64,000 nt of DNA from Motilibacter aurantiacus (lineage in GTDB: Bacteria > Actinomycetota > Actinomycetes > Motilibacterales > Motilibacteraceae). The notes beneath the pieces were generated by a model. That model worked only from the letters and a program-made list of their open reading frames with translations, did no database searches and was not told the DNA's origin. Where the stretch lies: NCBI RefSeq assembly GCF_011250645.1, contig NZ_JAANNO010000003.1:248001-312000 (forward strand). Direction: 5' to 3'. The translations under genes and the position numbers were made by a program. Position 1 is the first letter of the stretch, and each line of letters opens with the position of its first letter. Shown piece after piece: positions 34,314 through 42,947 of this stretch.

Positions 34314-35744
34314 TCAGGCGTGGCTGTGCCCGTAGTGCTCGTGGTCGGGCGTGCGGCCGTGCTGGTCGGGGTTCTCGCCGTCGGCGCCGTTCTGCGCCAT
34401 GAGCGCCGCCATCTCCGCGGCCGACGGCGTGGCCGGCCGCAGGTCCTCCAGGTCGACCGGCTGGCCCTCGGTGTCCGTGATGGTCGCGGCCGAAAGCAGC
34501 GCCGCGAGCGCCTTGCCGCGGACGACCTCGCTCACGAGCAGCGGCACCTGGCCGTTCTGCATGAGCTGCTGCGCGAACTGCTCGGGGGCCATGCCGTACT
34601 GCTGCGCCCGGCGGACGAGGTGCTCGCTGAGCTCCTCCTGCGAGACGCCGAGCTGGTCGCGCGTCGCGATGGCGTCCAGCACGAACTGGGCCTTCACGGC
34701 CTCGCGGGCGCGCTGCTCGACCTCGCTGTCGAAGTCGGCCTCCTCGCGCTCCTCGGAGGTGAGGAACTGCTCCTTGGTCATGCCGGCGGCCTCGAGCTGG
34801 TGGCTCAGGTCGTGCATCCGGGCGTCCACCTCGGCCTTGACCACGCTCTCCGGCAGCGGGAGCTCGATCTGCTCGAGGAGCGCCTCCAGCACCTTGTCGC
34901 GGGCCTGGACACCCTGCTCGAGCCTCTTCGAGCGCTCCAGCCGGGTGCGCACGTCGCCGCGCAGCTCCTCGAGCGTGTCGAACTCACTGGCCATCTGGGC
35001 GAAGTCGTCGTCGGCCTCGGGCAGGTCGCGCTCCTTGACCGAGGCGACCGTCACGGTGACCTCGGCGTCCTCGCCCGCGTGGGGGCCGCCGGCCAGCGTG
35101 GTCGTGAACGCGCGCGACTCACCCTCGGACAGGCCGACGATCGCCTCGTCGAGGCCCTCGAGCATGCCGCTGCCGACCTCGTAGGACTGGCCCTTGGTCT
35201 CGAGCTCGGGCACGTCCTCGCCACCGATCGCGGCGGACAGGTCGATGGAGACGAAGTCGCCCTGCTGGGCGGCGCGCTCGACGCCGCGCAGCGAGCCGAA
35301 GCGCTCGCGCAGGCTCGTGAGCTGCTCCTCGACCTCCTCGTCGGAGACCGTGACCGCGTCCACCGTCGCCTGCACGCCGGCGAGGTCGGGCAGCTCGACC
35401 TCGGGCCGCACGTCGACCTCGGCGGTGAACTTGAGCGGCTGGCCGTCGGCGAACTCGGTCACGTCGACCTCGGGCTGGCCGAGGACCTGCGTGCCGCTCT
35501 CCTGGACCGCCTGCCCGTAGAACTTCGGCAGTGCCTCGTTGACGGCCTCCTCCAGCACGGTGGCGCGGCCGAAGCGCTGGTCGATGATCCGCGCGGGGAT
35601 CTTGCCGCGACGGAAGCCGGGGATCGTCACCTGGCCGGCGATCTTCTTGTACGCCGAGTCCAGGCTGGGCTTCAGCTCGTCGAAACCGACCTCGACGGTG
35701 AGCTTGACCCGCGTCGGGCTGAGGGTCTCGACGTCGGTCTTCAC
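34314..35744 (-). CDS. tig: Trigger factor
   Basis: A 476-residue ribosome-associated chaperone and peptidyl-prolyl isomerase. The ribosome-docking signature is [14 protein letters not shown] (about 41-54). A central FKBP-like domain follows ([40 protein letters not shown]) and then the long helical arms. The C-terminus ends in a His/Asp/Glu-rich tail ([15 protein letters not shown]) that could bind metals and is an extra compared with short homologues. It lies upstream of clpP1P2, the standard order, but a strong hairpin separates the two units. Confidence 0.96.
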   Translation of the reverse strand: MKTDVETLSPTRVKLTVEVGFDELKPSLDSAYKKIAGQVTIPGFRRGKIPARIIDQRFGRATVLEEAVNEALPKFYGQAVQESGTQVLGQPEVDVTEFADGQPLKFTAEVDVRPEVELPDLAGVQATVDAVTVSDEEVEEQLTSLRERFGSLRGVERAAQQGDFVSIDLSAAIGGEDVPELETKGQSYEVGSGMLEGLDEAIVGLSEGESRAFTTTLAGGPHAGEDAEVTVTVASVKERDLPEADDDFAQMASEFDTLEELRGDVRTRLERSKRLEQGVQARDKVLEALLEQIELPLPESVVKAEVDARMHDLSHQLEAAGMTKEQFLTSEEREEADFDSEVEQRAREAVKAQFVLDAIATRDQLGVSQEELSEHLVRRAQQYGMAPEQFAQQLMQNGQVPLLVSEVVRGKALAALLSAATITDTEGQPVDLEDLRPATPSAAEMAALMAQNGADGENPDQHGRTPDHEHYGHSHA

Positions 35745-35846
35745 TGCTGGGCTCTCCTCGCGGGGTTCGGGTGTCGCGGCTGGTGCGCACGGCCGAGCCG
35801 CTCCGGCACGGCGTCCGGAGGACCGGAGCCGGGCGGAGCGGCGAAG

Positions 35847-35919
35847 TCGGGGCGGGGAGAGTCGAACTCCCGATCTCCTGCCCCCAAAGCAGGCGCGCTA
35901 GCCACTACGCTACGCCCCG
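35847..35919 (-). tRNA. tRNA-Pro (anticodon UGG)
   Basis: A 73-nt cloverleaf on the minus strand: acceptor CGGGGCG/CGCCCCG, anticodon stem CCTGC/GCAGG with loop TTTGGGG (anticodon TGG), T-stem GGGAG/CTCCC with TTCGACT, discriminator A. The 3' CCA is not encoded. It lies 102 bp upstream of tig on the same strand. Confidence 0.95.
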
Positions 35920-36159
35920 CGGCGCGCATGGCAGTGTAGGGCCTTCCGGGGGTGCACAGGTCCCGCGCTCCGGTCCGCGCCCTCCCCGGTGCCGGTGCTG
36001 CCCGGGTGCCGCTCGGGTGCTCGTCGCGCGCCGCTCCCGTCCCGCGGCCGGGGCTCGTGCACCGGCCGCCCAGCTCATGGGGCATGCTGTCCCGTGCAGG
36101 GGCTGCGCTCCCGCGGCGCCGCGCGTCGGACGACGCCGGCTCCGCGAGCCGTCCCCGCT

Positions 36160-36230
<71 letters not shown>

Positions 36231-36235
36231 CTCCT

Positions 36236-36259
36236 GCCCGCCCCCGTCGGGGCGCGGGC
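36236..36259. terminator. Hairpin between tRNA-Gly and the PPOX gene
   Basis: GCCCGCCCC (36236-36244) pairs with GGGGCGCGGGC (36249-36259) with a two-base bulge. It sits between two convergent units and may end both. Confidence 0.5.
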
Positions 36260-36266
36260 CACCCGT

Positions 36267-36701
36267 TCAGCCGTGCTCGACGTCGGTGTTCTCCGCGGCG
36301 CCCCAGCCGTGCCACCGCTCGATCCGGATGCGGGCGCTCACCCGGCCCCGGTCCCGCGTCGGGTACGCCGCTCCGGTGTAGTGCGTCGAGAGCCGGTCGA
36401 TGTCCGTGAGCCCGGCGTCGTCGTACATCTGCACGACCCGGCCCTGGATGCTGACGTGGGTGTACCAGTCGGCGGAGTCGAGCACGGTGAGGCTGACCCG
36501 GGGGTCGCCGCGCAGGTAGTCCAGGCGCTTGCGCCCCTCGTCCATGTTGACCAGCAGCTCGGCGCCCTCGTCCCCCTCCTGCAACAGGTACCAGGTGGCG
36601 ACGGAGACCGGCTGCCCGTCGGGGCGCAGCGTCGTCACGACGGCGGGGTTGGGCTTGCGCAGCAGCTCGAGGACGGTGGCGGGCAGCGGGGGCTTCGGCA
36701 T
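36267..36701 (-). CDS. PPOX-class F420-dependent / FMN-binding split-barrel protein
   Basis: A 144-residue split-barrel protein of the pyridoxamine 5'-phosphate oxidase superfamily. The segments NPAVVTTLRPDGQPVSVATW, LLVNMDEGRKRLDYLRGDPR, VSLTVLD and YTHVSIQGRV are those of the TIGR03618-type group, whose actinobacterial members use F420H2 to reduce biliverdin-like or other unsaturated compounds. Cofactor and substrate cannot be fixed from sequence alone. ATG at 36701. It converges on tRNA-Gly and is otherwise isolated. Confidence 0.82.
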   Translation of the reverse strand: MPKPPLPATVLELLRKPNPAVVTTLRPDGQPVSVATWYLLQEGDEGAELLVNMDEGRKRLDYLRGDPRVSLTVLDSADWYTHVSIQGRVVQMYDDAGLTDIDRLSTHYTGAAYPTRDRGRVSARIRIERWHGWGAAENTDVEHG

Positions 36702-36836
36702 GGCCCGACGCTACCGAGGCCGGCAGCGGCCCGCGCGCCGGCGGTCGGCTCGGGAGCGGCCTGCGGCTGCCGACGGGGTGGCACGACGGGGGCGCCAGGA
36801 CGCCTCCCGCACGGCCTCCGCCGCGTGGGGCGCCGC

Positions 36837-37260
36837 ACGATCACCCACACCGGCTCCGGCTACATGTCCTACGCGAGCAACCCGATGGCCGGCTGGACCG
36901 GCGGCGACGCGTACTCCTCGGGGCGGGGCCCGCCCGAGCCGGTCAGCACGGGCACCCGGCGGATGAGCGCTCCTCCGGCCCCGGCGGGGGCGCGACGGTC
37001 ACGTGGGACGAGGCGCACGAGAACGCGACCGTGTCCACCGGTAGGCCCGAGTGGTACTGCACCGTCGCCGGCAACGTCCTCGCCCCCGGGTCCGGGCCCT
37101 GGTACTACAGCAACGTGAGCCCGGCCGTGTCGACGACCTCGCCCGCTGCTCCCCCGGGCTTCCCCGGCCCCGCCGCGGGCTTCTGCCCCACCCGGGAGGA
37201 GCTGGCCGCCGCCTCGGCGACGCAGGAACGAGCGAGCGGCCGTCCCGCCGCGGCTGCCAC
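36837..37260 (+). pseudogene. Possible decayed secreted-protein gene
   Basis: The 568-bp stretch between the PPOX and OsmC genes has no intact gene, but two adjacent frames look protein-like in sequence. One reads ITHTGSGYMSYASNPMAGW then TGGDAYSSGRG. The other, after about 36960, reads GGGATVTWDEAHENATVSTG, PEWYCTVAGNVLAPGSGPWY and AGFCPTREELAAASATQ. Together they resemble a broken extracytoplasmic beta-rich protein with at least one frameshift and no start. No family is recognised, and chance open frames in GC-rich DNA remain possible. Confidence 0.35.
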
Positions 37261-37269
37261 GATGCCCTC

Positions 37270-37746
37270 GTGGCCGACACGCACTCCTACGAAGTCCGGG
37301 TGACCTGGCAGGGCGACCTGGGCACCGGGACCTCGGGATACCGGGCGTACAGCAGGGACATGGAGCTCTCGGCGGACGGCAAGAGCCCCGTCGCGGCCTC
37401 GTCCGACCCCGCCTTCCGCGGCGACCCCGCCCGCTGGTCCCCCGAAGACCTCTTCGTCGCTTCGCTGTCCCAGTGCCACCTGCTGTGGTACCTGCACCTC
37501 TGCGCCGACGCGGGGGTCGTCGTCGCGGGCTACGTCGACGACGCGGGCGGGACGATGCAGCTGGGCGACGACGGGTCGGGGCGGTTCACGGAGGTCGTCC
37601 TCCGCCCGCGGGTGACCGTCGCGCAGCCGGCGCAGGTGGAGGCTGCGCTCGCGCTGCACGCCGACGCGGCGCGCATGTGCTTCCTCGCCAACTCGGTCGC
37701 GTTCCCCGTCCGGCACGAGCCGGAGGTCGTCGCGGCGCTCGACTGA
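37270..37746 (+). CDS. OsmC family peroxidase-like protein
   Basis: A 158-residue OsmC/Ohr-superfamily protein. It starts MADTHSYEVRVTWQGDLGTG (GTG at 37270) and shows the conserved catalytic-cysteine helix SPEDLFVASLSQCHLLWYLH (Cys of SQCH) and the second cysteine in ARMCFLANSV. Family members reduce organic hydroperoxides through a two-cysteine mechanism. The start lacks a good ribosome binding site; the upstream open frame in this phase is not conserved-looking. Standalone gene just before the glycan locus. Confidence 0.85.
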   Translation: MADTHSYEVRVTWQGDLGTGTSGYRAYSRDMELSADGKSPVAASSDPAFRGDPARWSPEDLFVASLSQCHLLWYLHLCADAGVVVAGYVDDAGGTMQLGDDGSGRFTEVVLRPRVTVAQPAQVEAALALHADAARMCFLANSVAFPVRHEPEVVAALD

Positions 37747-37801
37747 GCCCGACGCCCGCGAACAGCTGCCGCGCGCCCTGCGCGGGCGGGAGCATGGCTC
37801 C

Positions 37802-38743
37802 ATGTTCCCCGGCGACGCCGCCCTGCCGCGCCCCGCGCTCACCGTCGTGATCCCCGCGTTCGACGCCGAGGCGTACGTCGAGCAGAGCGTCCGCTCCGCG
37901 CTCGCGCAGGAGAGCGTCGACGTGTCCGTCGTCGTCGTCGACGACGGCTCGGCCGACCGCACCGCCGCCGTGGTGGCAGGCATCGGCGACCCGCGGGCAC
38001 GCCTCCTGCGGCAGGCGAACGCCGGGCCGGGGGCGGCGCGCGACGCGGGGGCGCGGGCCGCGGCCACCGCGTACGTCGCATTCCTCGACGCCGACGACGT
38101 CCTGCTGCCCGGGTGGGCCGCGGCCGTCTGCGCGGCCCTGGACGCCGGCGCGACCGTCGCCGTCACCGACGCCTTCGTGTTCTGCGGCGACGAGCGGGCC
38201 GAGCTGACCTACTACCAGGAACTGCCGTTCCCCCACGAGGACCAGGCGGCCCAGATCCTGCGCTACAACTTCGTGCTGACCACGGCGGCGGTCCGGCGGG
38301 ACGCGCTGCTGCAGGTCGGCGGCTACTCGGCGGCGGGCGTGGGTGTGGCCGAGGACTGGGCGTTGTGGCAGGCCCTGCTGCTGGCCGGGGGCTCGGTGGC
38401 GCTCGTCCCCCGGGTGCTCAGCGGGTACCGGCGCGGGCACGCCTCCCTCAGCAGCCGCGTGGAGCGGATGAAGGCGGACGAGATCCGGCTGCTGCGCCGC
38501 CGGCGCCGGCAGGTCCGGCACGACCGGGCCCTGTCGCGGGCCGCCCGGGAGGGGCTCCGGGTGCTGCGCGGCGACCGGGCGATCCACCGGGTACGCCGGC
38601 TGGCGCCCGCCGCGCCGCGCCGCGCCGCGCTCGCCGCGACGGCTGCGGCGTGGTACTTCCCCCACCGCCGGCACGCCAAGGCCGCGGTCCTGCTGGCCCT
38701 GGCGCCCGAGCGCGGCCGCCGCTACGTCGCCACCCGCATCTGA
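37802..38743 (+). CDS. Family 2 glycosyltransferase
   Basis: A 313-residue GT-A-fold glycosyltransferase. The nucleotide-binding entry is LTVVIPAFDAEAYVEQSVRS with VVVDDGSADRT, the metal-binding motif is FLDADDVLLPG, and the acceptor/base region is GVGVAEDWALWQ. The C-terminal third is arginine/alanine-rich and may lie on the membrane surface; no transmembrane helix is certain. Donor and acceptor are unknown. It is the left-most gene of the glycan locus and precedes the GT4 gene by 77 bp. Confidence 0.88.
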   Translation: MFPGDAALPRPALTVVIPAFDAEAYVEQSVRSALAQESVDVSVVVVDDGSADRTAAVVAGIGDPRARLLRQANAGPGAARDAGARAAATAYVAFLDADDVLLPGWAAAVCAALDAGATVAVTDAFVFCGDERAELTYYQELPFPHEDQAAQILRYNFVLTTAAVRRDALLQVGGYSAAGVGVAEDWALWQALLLAGGSVALVPRVLSGYRRGHASLSSRVERMKADEIRLLRRRRRQVRHDRALSRAAREGLRVLRGDRAIHRVRRLAPAAPRRAALAATAAAWYFPHRRHAKAAVLLALAPERGRRYVATRI

Positions 38744-38820
38744 GGAACCCGGCCCACGCACCCGGGCCGAGGCCTAGGGTCGTGCCGTCGGCGCACGCCC
38801 CGCAGCGGAGGGACGACGAG

Positions 38821-39963
38821 GTGAGGATCGGCCTGGCCGTCGGCCACTTCGACCCCCAGGTGGGGGGCTCCGAAGAGGTCGTCAAGCGGCTCGCCACGGG
38901 CCTGCGCGACCGCGGCCACGACGTGGTCGTGGCGACGGGCGCCGACCCGCGCCGGGACGCGGCCCGGATGGTCGTGCCGGTGCACGAGTTCGCCCTGCGT
39001 GGCAACACCGTCTACGGGGTGAGCGGCGACGGCGTCGCCTACCAGGAGTTCCTCCGCGCGACCGACCGCGACGTCTGGCTCTTCTACGCGGCGCAGATCT
39101 GGTCCACCGACCTCGCGCTCCCGGTGCTGGACGCGATCCCGGCCGCGACGGTCGTGGTCCCGTGCGGCTACTCGGGCCTCGACGTGCCCGACTACGCCAC
39201 CTACTTCGGCCGCCTGCCGGCGCAGCTCGCCCGGGCGGACGCGCTGGTCTACATGTCGAAGGCCTACCAGGACTGGGAGAACGACGAGCGTGCCGGCCTG
39301 GGGAGCCGGATGCGCCTCATCCCCAACGCCGCCTCGGACGAGGAGTTCGCAGAGGCACCGGCCCGCACCGGGCGGCCGGACGGCGGGCGGCTCGTCCTGT
39401 GCGTCGCGAACCACCTGCCGGACAAGGGCCACGACGCCGTGCTGGACGCTTTCCGCCGGTCCGCGGGCCCGCGCGACCGCCTGGTCATCGTGGGCAACCG
39501 GTCCCCGCAGCGCAGCGAGCTCGGCGAGTGGGCGCGCTGCCGATGGGCCGCGCTGCGCGACCGGCGGGTCACCCTCGCCGAGGGCGTCCCGCGCGCCGAG
39601 GTCGTGCAGCTCTACAAGGACGCGGACGTGTTCCTGTTCGGCTCGCGGATCGAGTGCGCTCCCCTCGTGCTCATCGAGGCGATGGCCGCCGGCCTGCCGT
39701 TCGTGACGACGTCGGCCGGCAACGCGCGCGACTACGCCGACGCCGGGATCGTGACCGACGAGGCGGGGCTGGCCGACGGGCTGCGCACGCTGCTGGCGGA
39801 CCCGGCGCTTCGCGGACGGCTCGGCGCCCGCGGGCGCGAGCGCTGGACGCAGCAGCACCGGTGGAGCGACGTCGTCGACGCGTACGCCGCGCTGTTCGAG
39901 GAGGTCGTGGACGGCCGCGCGGCGGCCGCCTCGGCCGGACCGGTGGTGCCGGGCCCCCGCTAG
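38821..39963 (+). CDS. Family 4 glycosyltransferase
   Basis: A 380-residue GT-B enzyme. The N-terminal domain has GHFDPQVGGSEEVVKRLATG, the glycine-rich acceptor-side loop of GT4. The C-terminal domain has VANHLPDKGHDAVLDAF and the EX7E-type nucleotide-sugar site SRIECAPLVLIEAMAAGLPF. The start is GTG at 38821 with GGAGG 11 nt upstream. A TAGGGT hexamer at 38775-38780 could be a -10 box, giving this gene its own promoter. It converges with the DUF5995 gene, leaving 4 bp between stops. Donor sugar unknown. Confidence 0.88.
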   Translation: MRIGLAVGHFDPQVGGSEEVVKRLATGLRDRGHDVVVATGADPRRDAARMVVPVHEFALRGNTVYGVSGDGVAYQEFLRATDRDVWLFYAAQIWSTDLALPVLDAIPAATVVVPCGYSGLDVPDYATYFGRLPAQLARADALVYMSKAYQDWENDERAGLGSRMRLIPNAASDEEFAEAPARTGRPDGGRLVLCVANHLPDKGHDAVLDAFRRSAGPRDRLVIVGNRSPQRSELGEWARCRWAALRDRRVTLAEGVPRAEVVQLYKDADVFLFGSRIECAPLVLIEAMAAGLPFVTTSAGNARDYADAGIVTDEAGLADGLRTLLADPALRGRLGARGRERWTQQHRWSDVVDAYAALFEEVVDGRAAAASAGPVVPGPR

Positions 39964-39967
39964 GCGA

Positions 39968-40663
39968 TCAGAGCTGGACCGGGACGAGCAGCAGCGAGCT
40001 GGCCATGCCGACCGTGCGGCGCAGCGCCCCGACCGCGTCGTCCTGGATGGGCGGGACGTGGCGCAGCGCCCACAGGATGTGCGACTGCGCCCAGGCCGCG
40101 TCGCGCGCCTTCTCGATGCTCCAGTTGCACACCAGCGTGACCAGCGGGGAGACCCGGCGGTCGACCTCCGCCGCGAGGCCGTCGAGGAACGAGCGCCGGA
40201 TGTCGGCCTCGACCCGCGCCAACAGCTGGTTGATGCGGTCGTAGTCCTCCTCGACCACGTCCTCGCGCGGGGAGCGGCCCAGCTGGCGGCAGGTCTGGAC
40301 CACCGCGAGCGGGAGGTCGGCGTTGATGTGCGCGTTCATCCCGGCGAGGGCGAACTGGATGGGCTCGACCCCGTTGCGGTCCCGGGCGTCGAACAGGGGC
40401 GCCCACGCCTTGGGGAAGGACTTCCCCCGGGGTGCGTCGACCGCCTCGATGAACAGCCCGGCGAAGACGACGTCGAGGCGTTCCATGAACTCGGGGTCAC
40501 GGAAGAAGCCCTTCCGCAGCTCGTCCCGGACGAGCTCGGTCACCTGGAGGTACATCCGGGTGAAGCAGTCGACGCCGTCCCCGTCGGGCAGCGTCGAGGC
40601 GATGGTGTGCAGCCGCGCCACGACCTCGTCGATGCTCGTGCCGCTGCCCTGGGTTGCCGTCAT
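39968..40663 (-). CDS. DUF5995 family protein
   Basis: A 231-residue soluble, mostly helical protein matching DUF5995. Conserved-looking blocks are SIDEVVARLHTIASTLPDGD, VFAGLFIEAVDA, FALAGMNAHINADLPLAVVQ and DYDRINQLLARVE. The histidine and aspartate residues in GMNAHIND-type segments suggest a possible metal or ligand site, but no function is known. It is the only gene of opposite orientation in the left half of the glycan locus. ATG at 40663. Confidence 0.75.
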   Translation of the reverse strand: MTATQGSGTSIDEVVARLHTIASTLPDGDGVDCFTRMYLQVTELVRDELRKGFFRDPEFMERLDVVFAGLFIEAVDAPRGKSFPKAWAPLFDARDRNGVEPIQFALAGMNAHINADLPLAVVQTCRQLGRSPREDVVEEDYDRINQLLARVEADIRRSFLDGLAAEVDRRVSPLVTLVCNWSIEKARDAAWAQSHILWALRHVPPIQDDAVGALRRTVGMASSLLLVPVQL

Positions 40664-40863
40664 GGGCACAGTCTGTCGAGTCCGGCGGGCCGAGGCCAGC
40701 ACTTCGCCGGCCCTGCGCGACGTGGGGCAAACCCGCCGCGACCTGCCCGCGCCGCCGCTAGGGTCTCGATCGTGGGCGAGCAGCCGGGCGCGGTTCGGGG
40801 GGCACTGTGCCGCGCCCCGATGGCCCCGCGAACACGCGATCGGCTCGGACGGGGCGGGCGCCG

Positions 40864-41685
40864 ATGACGCAGGAGACCGTCATCTCGCCGAAGCAGCGCA
40901 TCCGGATCGACTGGGCCGAGCTGCACAGGTACCGCGAGCTCTTCTACTACTTCGCCTGGCGTGACCTGAAGGTCCGCTACAAGCAGTCGGTGATGGGCGT
41001 CGGCTGGGCGGTCTTCCAGCCGCTGGCGACCATGCTCGTGTTCACGCTCTTCTTCCACGAGGTGGCCGGGATCGGGTCCGGCGACGTGCCGTACACCGTC
41101 TTCTCGTTCAGCGGCCTGCTCTACTGGAACCTCTTCAGCACGGGGCTCCTGCGGGCGAGCAACTCCCTGGTCGACAACCAGGGGGTCATCACGAAGATCT
41201 ACTTCCCCCGGGTGATCCCCGTGGTGTCCTCCACGATCGTCGCCCTCGTGGACTTCCTGGTGGCCTTCGTGCTGCTGGTGGCGCTGATGGCCTACTACGG
41301 GATCGCCCCGGGCGTCGCGGGGCTGCTCTTCCTCATCCCCTCGATCCTGCTGACGATGGCGGCCGCCACCGGGTTCGGCCTGCTCTTCGCGACGCTCAAC
41401 GCGAAGTACCGCGACGTCAGGCAGGCCCTTCCGTTCTTCGTGCAGACGGCGCTCTTCGTCACGCCGGTCATCTACCCCATCGCGCTCGTCCCGGACAGCT
41501 ACCAGTGGGCGCTCTACCTCAACCCCATGACCGGGGTGCTCGACGGGTTCCGGGCGTGGGTTCTCGGCGAGGGCGAGGTGAACGCGGCGCTCATCTGGCT
41601 CGGCGTGCTCACCACCGCAGTGGCCTGCGTGGCCGGCCTCGCGTACTTCCGGTCCAGGGAACGCGAGTTCGCGGACTACCTATGA
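40864..41685 (+). CDS. Polysaccharide ABC exporter permease (Wzm/TagG-like)
   Basis: A 273-residue ABC-2-type permease with about six helices. The N-terminal amphipathic and first-helix block ELFYYFAWRDLKVRYKQSVM then GVGWAVFQPLATMLVFTLFF, the KIYFPRVIPV motif and the FVTPVIYPIALVP turn are hallmarks of exporters for O-antigen, teichoic acid or other undecaprenyl-linked glycans. I choose ATG 40864 (MTQETVISPKQRIRIDWAEL); an in-frame GTG at 40807 would add 19 unconvincing residues. Its stop overlaps the ATPase start (ATGA). First gene of the plus-strand glycan operon; a TAGGGT hexamer lies at 40759-40764. Confidence 0.94.
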   Translation: MTQETVISPKQRIRIDWAELHRYRELFYYFAWRDLKVRYKQSVMGVGWAVFQPLATMLVFTLFFHEVAGIGSGDVPYTVFSFSGLLYWNLFSTGLLRASNSLVDNQGVITKIYFPRVIPVVSSTIVALVDFLVAFVLLVALMAYYGIAPGVAGLLFLIPSILLTMAAATGFGLLFATLNAKYRDVRQALPFFVQTALFVTPVIYPIALVPDSYQWALYLNPMTGVLDGFRAWVLGEGEVNAALIWLGVLTTAVACVAGLAYFRSREREFADYL

Positions 41686-42947
41686 CAGCCGCCATCGAGA
41701 TCCGGGGCCTGTCCAAGGTCTACCGCCTCAACCACGAGCTGGCCGCGCGGTCGGGGCCGGGCACCATGGCCGAGTCCCTGCTGCGGCTGGCCCGCCGGCC
41801 GGTCGACGTGCTGCGCGGCGACCGGGTCGAGCACGAGCAGTTCTGGGCGCTGCGCGAGGTCGACCTCGACGTGCAGCCCGGCGAGGTCGTCGGCATCATC
41901 GGCCGCAACGGCTCCGGCAAGTCCACGATGCTCAAGATCCTCTCCAGGATCGTCGAGCCGACGGCCGGACGGGCGGTGCTGCGCGGCAACGTCGCGAGCC
42001 TGCTGGAGGTGGGGACGGGCTTCCACCCGGAGCTGACCGGCCGCGAGAACATCTTCTTCAACGGCGCGATCCTCGGGATGTCCCAGCGCGAGGTCCGGGC
42101 GAAGTTCGATGCGATCGTCGACTTCGCGGAGGTCGAGCAGTTCCTCGACACCCCGGTGAAGTTCTACTCCTCCGGGATGTACGTCCGGCTCGCGTTCGGT
42201 GTCGCCGCGCACCTCGAGCCGGACATCCTCATCGTCGACGAGGTGCTCGCCGTGGGCGACGCGCAGTTCCAGAAGAAGAGCCTCGGGCGGATGAGCCAGG
42301 CCGCGCGCGAGGGCCGGACGGTCGTCTTCGTCAGCCACAGCATGGCCACCGTGCGCAGCCTCTGCGACAGGGGAGTCCTCCTGCACCGCGGCCGGGTGCG
42401 CTTCGACGGCCCGGTCGACGACGCCGTCATGGAGTACGCGTCCCTCAACGCGGAGATGAGCTCCGAGCTGCCGATGGCCGACCGCCCGCGGCCCGACGAC
42501 CTGTCGCTCGACGCCCGCTTCGTCGGGGTCGACCTCGTGTCCGGGAGCGCGCAGTCCGTCGACTCCGGCAAGCCCATGCGGGTGCGGTTCGAGGTCAGGG
42601 CCGATCGCGACTTCGACCGTCCCGTCGTCCTGCACTTCGCGGTGTTCGACCTCAGCCAGATGGTGCTGCGCTTTCACTCGGAGTTCCGCGAGGAGGGGTT
42701 CCTGCTCCGCCGCGGGGTGAACGAGATCGAGTGCGAGGTGGAGCCGACCGCGCTGACCGAGGGCGACTACAAGATCGACTGCAGCATCCTCTACCCGGGC
42801 AAGGAGAGCCGGCACATCGACGTGGTCGAGAGCGCGCTGTTCTTCACCGTGTCCGACATCGGGCGCGGCCCGCTGCACCTGAGCCAGCGAGAGGCCGTCT
42901 ACTTCACCGACTCCACGTGGTCCTCGCCGGGGAAGGTCGCGCTGTGA
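41682..42947 (+). CDS. Polysaccharide ABC exporter ATP-binding protein with Wzt C-terminal domain
   Basis: A 421-residue ATPase. Walker A GRNGSGKST (74-82), signature KFYSSGMYVRLAF, Walker B ILIVDEVLAVGD and the switch His219 (VSHS) are those of the Wzt/TagH group. Residues from about 255 to the end form an extra beta-sandwich domain (MRVRFEVRADRDFDRPVVLH, GVNEIECEVEPTALTEGDYK) as in Wzt proteins, where it recognises the capped non-reducing end of the glycan. This implies that the exported chain carries a terminal modification. It overlaps both neighbours by 4 bp. Confidence 0.94.
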   Translation: MTAAIEIRGLSKVYRLNHELAARSGPGTMAESLLRLARRPVDVLRGDRVEHEQFWALREVDLDVQPGEVVGIIGRNGSGKSTMLKILSRIVEPTAGRAVLRGNVASLLEVGTGFHPELTGRENIFFNGAILGMSQREVRAKFDAIVDFAEVEQFLDTPVKFYSSGMYVRLAFGVAAHLEPDILIVDEVLAVGDAQFQKKSLGRMSQAAREGRTVVFVSHSMATVRSLCDRGVLLHRGRVRFDGPVDDAVMEYASLNAEMSSELPMADRPRPDDLSLDARFVGVDLVSGSAQSVDSGKPMRVRFEVRADRDFDRPVVLHFAVFDLSQMVLRFHSEFREEGFLLRRGVNEIECEVEPTALTEGDYKIDCSILYPGKESRHIDVVESALFFTVSDIGRGPLHLSQREAVYFTDSTWSSPGKVAL

